Notes under the pieces: model-generated
Database searches by the model: none
Seen by the model: only the letters and a program-made list of their open reading frames with translations
What the model was told of the DNA's origin: nothing
Made by a program: the position numbers and the translations under genes
Part shown: one piece after another, positions 58,874-64,000 of the stretch
How positions within the stretch are numbered: the stretch's first letter is position 1
How the letters are laid out: each line of letters opens with the position of its first letter
Origin: JBEVOS01 sp964563395
GTDB lineage: Bacteria > Pseudomonadota > Alphaproteobacteria > Caulobacterales > Aquidulcibacteraceae
DNA: 64,000 nucleotides
Reading direction: 5' to 3'
NCBI GenBank assembly: GCA_964563395.1
Contig: CAZLWK010000001.1
Span: 186,001-250,000, forward strand

Positions 58874-59410
58874 ATGAAACGGAACACGAAGAAACGGGCG
58901 CGAGCGCCCAAGACCAAGATCGACCCGATCGGGTCGTTGATCGAGGCGGAACGCGCGGCGCGCGACCAGCTCAAGCAGCAGCGCGCGCAGCACGCGGCGG
59001 AAGAGCACAAGAGAAAAGAGGACTTTCGCCGCTATGAGCTGCGCGGCGCGATCGACACGTTCATCGCGCGGGCCGTGGAAAAGTACGAGAACGGCGAGAA
59101 CGATCCGGGCGCGGCGGTCTATCGGGACCGCATCATCAGGACCTTGAACGGCGGCGTATGGGATGAGAGCGTCCAGACGCGCCTGGCCGAAATCCGCGAT
59201 CAAGCCGGCGCCGCGGCGCGCGAGGGCGCGTTTTTACACGCTCATACGCTCATCAAGGAGGCGTTCGAAGGCGCCTCATGGATCGAGCGCACGTTCAGAC
59301 CACGCCGGGTTTTCAATCGCATTCGCGCCGCGCTCTGGCGCGAAGCGCATCAGTCAAGGTCGGGCGACGCCGCCCCCATGAGCGACCGGCCGGCCTTGCG
59401 GTTCAATTAG
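58874..59410 (+). CDS. Hypothetical phage protein
   Basis: 178 residues, highly charged and helical (DPIGSLIEAERAARDQLKQQRAQHAAEEHKRKEDFRRYELRGAIDTFIARAVEKYENGEND). Last phage gene before a strong terminator and attR. No domain recognised. Confidence 0.65.
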   Translation: MKRNTKKRARAPKTKIDPIGSLIEAERAARDQLKQQRAQHAAEEHKRKEDFRRYELRGAIDTFIARAVEKYENGENDPGAAVYRDRIIRTLNGGVWDESVQTRLAEIRDQAGAAAREGAFLHAHTLIKEAFEGASWIERTFRPRRVFNRIRAALWREAHQSRSGDAAPMSDRPALRFN

Positions 59411-59440
59411 ACGCCGGATTCCTAAACCGAAGCGTCCAGC

Positions 59441-59468
59441 GGGCCGGGAGCAATCCCGGCCCGTTTTT
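59441..59468 (+). terminator. Rho-independent terminator at the right end of the prophage
   Basis: GGGCCGGGA / TCCCGGCCC, a 9-bp stem with a four-base loop, then G and five Ts. It closes the accessory operon 30 bases past the last gene. Confidence 0.88.
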
Positions 59469-59476
59469 GCGTCAAA

Positions 59477-59494
59477 GTAGCTATATGGTAGCTA
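59477..59494. promoter_or_regulatory. Right arm-type integrase sites
   Basis: GTAGCTA at 59477-59483 and 59488-59494, direct repeats 11 bp apart, matching the left-end pair at 15965/15976. They sit between the terminator and attR. Confidence 0.7.
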
Positions 59495-59539
59495 ATCGCT
59501 AAATTCGCGGCCGGGCGGATGGGATAAAGGGTTGATTTT

Positions 59540-59589
59540 ATTGGTCGGAGCGGCGGGATTCGAACCCACGACCCCCAGTCCCCCAGACT
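59540..59589. repeat. attR: right 50-bp copy
   Basis: Identical to 15784-15833. Together with flanking bases to 59619 it completes the tRNA gene, so the phage attP supplies the restored 3' portion of the host tRNA. Confidence 0.95.
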
Positions 59590-59619
59590 GGTGCGCTAAC
59601 CGGGCTGCGCCACGCTCCG
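59542..59619 (-). tRNA. tRNA-Pro(GGG)
   Basis: 78 nt with encoded CCA. Acceptor CGGAGCG pairs with CGCTCCG, discriminator A. Anticodon loop CTGGGGG between CCAGT and ACTGG gives anticodon GGG; the TpsiC loop is GTTCGAATC. Intact despite integration because attR carries the 3' end. Confidence 0.95.
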
Positions 59620-59705
59620 ATCTCCAGGCGGCCGCAGCCGCGCGAAGGCGCTCCCTTTAGCCTTGCGCCGGTCCCGCTGCAATCGGCCCTTTGAGGGGCG
59701 GCGCT

Positions 59706-59948
59706 TCAGGAAGCCGCAGCGTCCGCCACGCCCTTAAGCCGCGCCGCGAGGATCGCACCAAACCCGGCGGCGGCGTAAGCAAGGCAAGCCAGGGCGGCCG
59801 AAGCGGGCAGGCCGGCGAAGGCAGGCGCGCTCATCGCTTCAGCGCCCTCCAAGGACGCCGCCAGAACGATCAACGCGCCCGCGAAGAAATTGCGCCAACG
59901 TGCGGCGAACAACAGCCAAAGGACAAATATCCCGACGACCCACAGCAT
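59706..59948 (-). CDS. Small two-span membrane protein
   Basis: 80 residues from ATG 59948: MLWVVGIFVLWLLFAARWRNFFAGALIVLAASLEGAEAM, then a second hydrophobic half. Host gene between tRNA-Pro and the pilus operon. No family recognised. Confidence 0.55.
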   Translation of the reverse strand: MLWVVGIFVLWLLFAARWRNFFAGALIVLAASLEGAEAMSAPAFAGLPASAALACLAYAAAGFGAILAARLKGVADAAAS

Positions 59949-60020
59949 ATCCACAGCCCCCAACGACCATTAACGGTCGATGGCGCCATCGCCATCACCC
60001 AGCTGGGTGGGGTTGCGCTG

Positions 60021-60446
60021 TCAGCGGGGCGTGACCTCGATCACAATCGAGCGCGCGAAGCGCACGCGGTCGTCCGCGGCGCCGCCTTCATACTTCACCG
60101 AGATTGGCCGCACGGCTCTGGCGTAGGTGTCCGGTGAGAATGTCATGCGTCCGGCGTCGCGCCAGATCGGGCTTCGTCCCGCATAAGTCGCCGTAAGACG
60201 CGCGTCCCGCGCCGATGCGCTTTCTGAATCGTAAACGAGCGACACCTGGTGATCGGCGTTGCAGTTCAGAGCGACCAGCCCTTCAATCTGCAAGCCTTCA
60301 TCGCTTTGCCGCGGATCGGCGTGCAGATGCGCTTCGCAGCGCACGGGCATGTGGCCGCGTATCGTGACGGAGGTTGACGCGGCGTATGCGTGCGGCGCCG
60401 CCATGCAAGCGGCCGCAGCCAGTCCCACGCTCAAGCGTTGCAGCAC
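60021..60446 (-). CDS. Spore-coat-U-like pilus subunit, small
   Basis: 141 residues starting at GTG 60446 with signal peptide VGLAAAACMAAPHAYA. The pattern MPVRCEAHL...GLVALNCNADHQVSLVYDSES and the C-terminus FARSIVIEVTPR match SCPU-type subunits assembled by Csu-like chaperone-usher systems. Last gene of the operon. Confidence 0.72.
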   Translation of the reverse strand: MLQRLSVGLAAAACMAAPHAYAASTSVTIRGHMPVRCEAHLHADPRQSDEGLQIEGLVALNCNADHQVSLVYDSESASARDARLTATYAGRSPIWRDAGRMTFSPDTYARAVRPISVKYEGGAADDRVRFARSIVIEVTPR

Positions 60447-60518
60447 CTTTAGCCCCCGGATCGATGATCGAAGGCTAGCAGAACGCTCTTTAAGGTTTGT
60501 AAATCGGGGGCCGCGCGC

Positions 60519-61436
60519 TCAGCGCGGCGAGACGTCGATGGTTATCGTATCGGTATAGCGGCCGGACGCGGCGTTCGCGGCGTCTCCCACCTGGACGGTC
60601 ATCGGATAGGCCTCGCCCCGCAGCGAGAGGCGCGGCGTCCGCGACAAGACATGCGCCGACGCCTCGAGCGGCACCCGTTCGGCTTCGAGAAATAATGCAT
60701 AAGGCACGCTACTGGCGGGGCCCAGGCTTTCATGCACAAGCTGGCCGCGATTGCGCGAGGCGATGCTGATATCAACGGCGCTGGTGGCCCGCACCTGCAG
60801 CATCGTGCGTCGTGTTTTGTTGGCCCGCAATTCGCCGAGATCGAGCTGCACGCTAGATGGACCGTCAAAGCCGGGTGTGAAGGCGCCGGCGAGATTGACC
60901 TGCGCCTGGGGATCGACTGTCGCGGCGATGCGGCGTGAAAAATCGCGCCGGCGCCTCTCGTCGCCGCGTTCTCCCGCGACGCGCACAGAGATGCGGTCGG
61001 CATATTCGCCGTGCGGCGCGGGCTGGGAGGCAGGAATTTCAAAGCGGAATATCGCCTCGACCCGCGCGCCGGGTTCGACGAAGCGGGTCAGCGCGCCGCG
61101 CGCGCCGCCTTCGCCATTGTCGAGTTCGCCTTCGCCTTGGCCGCGCACAATGTAGCGAAGATCGCTGGCGGCGCCCGATAAGCGCCGCGCCGGCCCCAGG
61201 GATTCGCTCCGTATGGAGATTGCGGCGGCGCAGCCGTTCGATCCACGATTGGAGAGGGTTACGATCAAGTCCGAAATCGCCGCCTCGCCGGAGAACGGAT
61301 CATAGCGCATCACGGTGGGCGCGGAGACATCCTCAATTCCAATCTCGCAGGCGCGCGCCTCGAGAGCGGCGAACGACATCACGAACGCGAGGCACGAGAA
61401 TAGGCGAATCTTGATGAAATTCATGTCCGTTCTCAT
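60519..61436 (-). CDS. Spore-coat-U (SCPU) domain protein, large pilus subunit or adhesin
   Basis: 305 residues from ATG 61436, overlapping the usher stop by ATGA. Signal peptide through AALEARA, then Cys. Two SCPU-like domains appear likely (~30-165 and ~170-305); the second ends NAASGRYTDTITIDVSPR, a typical SCPU end. Being encoded directly after the usher fits a tip or adhesin subunit. Confidence 0.78.
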   Translation of the reverse strand: MRTDMNFIKIRLFSCLAFVMSFAALEARACEIGIEDVSAPTVMRYDPFSGEAAISDLIVTLSNRGSNGCAAAISIRSESLGPARRLSGAASDLRYIVRGQGEGELDNGEGGARGALTRFVEPGARVEAIFRFEIPASQPAPHGEYADRISVRVAGERGDERRRRDFSRRIAATVDPQAQVNLAGAFTPGFDGPSSVQLDLGELRANKTRRTMLQVRATSAVDISIASRNRGQLVHESLGPASSVPYALFLEAERVPLEASAHVLSRTPRLSLRGEAYPMTVQVGDAANAASGRYTDTITIDVSPR

Positions 61437-63957
61437 TCCACTATGATGGATCCCAGATCGACGATCCGCTCGCCTTCTGCGGGGATTGTGATTTCGAACA
61501 CGACTTCGCCGCGTTGACCGAGGACGATTTGGTGACGGCCTGGCGCAAGACCGGTCAACACAAATCGGCCCGCGGCGTTCGTGAACACGAAGGCCTCGGC
61601 GATCTCGGGGTTGTCCAAATTCCTCAGGCGGCCGCCGAGAAGGCCGATCGGCGTGCCGTCGGGCCGCGTTATCGCGCCAATCGCCACGCGATTTGCGTCC
61701 GATCCAAGTTGAATGACATGGCCCGATGCAGGCCCGGAGAAAATCTCGTAAAGGCCCGGCCCGTAATCATAGCCCTCCGGCGCGTCCTCCACGTCCACAA
61801 ACATGGTTTGCGGCGTATAGGCCGAGCCGATTGACGTGAGGGCGGGGCCGAAGGCGCCGGCGCGCGCCTCGGCCCGCGCCGTGCGGGTCGCCCGCCGCAC
61901 GCCCACGCGCGCTTCATCCAGCGTTTCATGGCGCTTGACGATCACGAAACTCGAACCGACGGGCCGGCCGATCGCGAGCGCGCCTCCGGCGAAAGCAATT
62001 TGCGTACTGACGCTGAGCGCGCTTTCTTCGGTGAGAATGTCTTCGCCATCCTCGTCCGTAATCACGCGGTGCTGCGCGCGAAGGAAAGCGCGGTTGGCGT
62101 TGTAAGTAATCGAGCCCGATCCCGACAGGCCGCCAGGGCGCTGTTCAATGGCGACATCATACCCGTAATCGCCGAGATCGCGTGTCTGAAAACGGCTATA
62201 TTCAACGAAGGCGCGCTCTTCCGCACCGCTTTCGACGCCGCCGCGCAGGGATTGGCGCCGCCCGATCGGCAAGGAAACCGTCAGCAAAACGCTTTCTTCT
62301 GGTTCCTGTCCCGTTTCTTCAAGATAATCGGCCGATACGGTGACGCGTGCGCGGCCGATATTGCGGNNNNNNNNNNCGTTTGATCGGGCGATCCGGCGAC
62401 ACCCCTCGTTTGGGATCCGGATATGCCAAAGCCGAAGCCGCCCGCGAACTGGCCGAATAGCGCCGCGCGCGCCTCCGTTTCGTAAGGGCGCACATCGGCG
62501 TCGTCGAAGCTGCGGAAGTCTTCCGAGCGCCAATCATATTCAAGGTTGAGTTGGAGCCGATCGAAGCCAAGCACTTCGCCGGCGAGTTCATAGCTGCCGC
62601 GCGCGGCGTAGCCCTGCGCGGCCTGCGTCTTTGCGTCGGACCAGGCAAGATCAAGCCCGATGACGCCGAGCGCGGCGCCGAACACGGCGTCAGCGCCCAC
62701 GAGCGCGTAATTCTCGCTCCATTGCACATTGGCCCCGAGCGTGAGTTGCTGAGCTACGCCGCTGCGCCAGAACCCCATGAGGATTGGTTCTTCATCGTCG
62801 TACGAAATGTCGCCGTTACCGTCGCGCTCTTGTCGGTAGCCAAGCGAAACGGAAAAGTCGTCGACGCCGCGCTCCAGAAGGTCGGTGTTCGAGAACTGCG
62901 AGAAGCTGGCCAGCAGCCTGCGTCCAGACGGATCGATCGCGAAGAGCTGGACTTCGTTCAGGCCGTTGTAGAAGGGAAAGTCGCGCAGATCGTACGCGCC
63001 GGCTTCCAAGCGCAAGGTGCGCACCGCCACGCCGTTCACGATCACTTCGACGGTGGATGCTTGCTCGATGACGAAGCGATAGCGCCCCGACGGCCGAATG
63101 TTTCGGAAAGGCTGCAAATCCTGATATTGCGTGCCGAAGGTCAATCCGCCCAAGGTCGGCGCGGTCTGATAGCCGGTCCTGCCCGGTGTGAAGTCGCCGA
63201 GCCCGTAGCGGATCGCGCGTCTTTGATCATCCTTGATAAGGATCACGTCGCCGCGTCGAAACGGCGTTTCCTGCGCCTCATCATATTCGGCTTGCCCAAA
63301 AAGATAGAAGCCGTTGAGGCCGAACAGATTGACGGAAACATCCGCCGAGGCTCGAAGCGGCCCCTCGCCGGATTGGCCGTCGTCGCCCCAATCATACGTC
63401 TGCTGCGCTGTGAGCGTCGCGGACATTGAAACCGATTCCGGCTTGAGCGCGTTCGCCGAGGCTTGCGAGCGCGGCGCCTGCACGAGCGGCAATTCGACCG
63501 CGCCCCATCGATCGGTCGGCGCGCTGACAATAAGCTCCAGCGTTGCGCTGTCATACGCGACACGTAGATCGATCGCCTCCAGCGCGGCGAGCGGCAAATA
63601 ATCCGCGCCGGCCCCCAGCGTGCGCAATTCGGCACGCGTGCGGGGCGACAGGCGCGGTCCAAGCACCTCGGCAAAGCGGGCTTGGTCGACGCTCACCGTC
63701 TCATCGCCGTCCAGAATGACGGGGACGTCGCCCAGATAAACGCCCTGAAAGATCACCGGCAGCGTGATGCGATAAACAGGGCGCGGATCGTCGTCCGCGC
63801 GCGCGGGCGCAGTGTCGAGGGGCGGGGAAGGCGCTTGTTGGGCTCGCGCCTGCGGATTGAGCAAGGCGGCGGCGGCGGCGGTCGCCAAGAGCCACCATCC
63901 GCGCCGATTGCGCGGGCGAGCGCGGGCTTGGTTGCGAGAGGGAGCGCGCATTGTCAT
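61433..63957 (-). CDS. Outer membrane usher of a Csu-like pilus, broken by gap
   Basis: A single usher gene interrupted by the Ns at 62367-62376. Before the gap: signal peptide ending ARAQ, an N-terminal chaperone-binding region (YRITLPVIFQGVYLGDVPVILDG) and the barrel (SADVSVNLFGLNGFYLFGQAEYDE, DDQRRAIRYGLGDFTPGRTGYQ...YQDLQPFRNIRPSGRYRF, RLEAGAYDLRDFPFYNGLNEV). After the gap: barrel end and C-terminal domains (FVFTNAAGRFVLTGLAPGRHQIVLG). It threads and exports pilus subunits across the outer membrane. Confidence 0.88.
62367..62376. other. Scaffold gap (10 N)
   Basis: Splits the usher gene; the frames on the two sides do not match as written but both encode usher sequence. Confidence 0.95.
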
Positions 63958-64000
63958 GGCGCATCCTCAATCAAGCTGATCGTCGCGGTCCAAGGCGCGC
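63954..64000 (-). CDS. 3' end of the gene upstream of the usher (probable pilus chaperone)
   Basis: The frame ends ...TATISLIEDAP-stop, with the stop overlapping the usher ATG as ATGA. In Csu-like operons the PapD-type chaperone precedes the usher. Only about 14 residues are visible, so the assignment rests on context. Confidence 0.4.
   Translation of the reverse strand, partial: APWTATISLIEDAP

Overview
The window is high-GC DNA from an alphaproteobacterium. The signs are a 5-aminolevulinate synthase (HemA), a MucR/Ros regulator, a riboflavin cluster containing a RibBX-type fusion, a K+-independent membrane pyrophosphatase, a ubiquinol-cytochrome c chaperone and an ihfA gene beside tRNA-Pro. 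The gene order looks Caulobacterales/Hyphomonadales-like, but that placement is inference. Three 10-base N runs (4351, 52463, 62367) are scaffold gaps and break glyA, a phage gene and a pilus usher gene.

Left host block (1-15,783). hemB (partial, minus) diverges from hemA and a small DUF6898-like gene. mucR follows on minus. glyA, nrdR, a reductase-only ribD, ribE, ribBX, ribH, nusB and thiL follow on plus, mostly joined by 4-bp ATGA overlaps. Then come a secreted protein, hppA with a strong terminator, bamE (minus), the cytochrome bc1 chaperone, plsX, fabH and ihfA.

Prophage (15,784-59,589, about 43.8 kb). A siphovirus-like prophage is integrated in the 3' end of tRNA-Pro(GGG). Identical 50-bp att copies lie at 15784-15833 and 59540-59589; the intact tRNA is at the right end. 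Two GTAGCTA arm-type sites 11 bp apart occur inside each end. A plus-strand module (repressor at 55,038, small genes, an excisionase-like protein, then across attP the integrase and the 17-20.7 kb genes) would be contiguous in the circular form. It carries many intergenic GC hairpins, some with identical sequence. The minus strand holds the lytic programme: small early genes, two MazG-like nucleotide hydrolases, a cupin-like protein, two DNA methyltransferases, two HNH proteins, a DUF5131 protein, a zinc-finger/Toprim primase and a D5/P4-type helicase, then an HK97-type packaging, head and tail cluster, a tail fibre, a holin-like gene and an HTH-metallophosphoesterase. Two things stand out in the late region: a full-length DnaN-like sliding clamp between head and tail genes, and a canonical -1 slippery heptamer joining the two tail-assembly-chaperone ORFs.

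Right host block (59,542-64,000). tRNA-Pro is followed on minus by a small membrane protein and a chaperone-usher pilus operon of the spore-coat-U (Csu-like) kind: a likely chaperone end at the window edge, the usher (broken by a gap), a large SCPU-type subunit and a small one.
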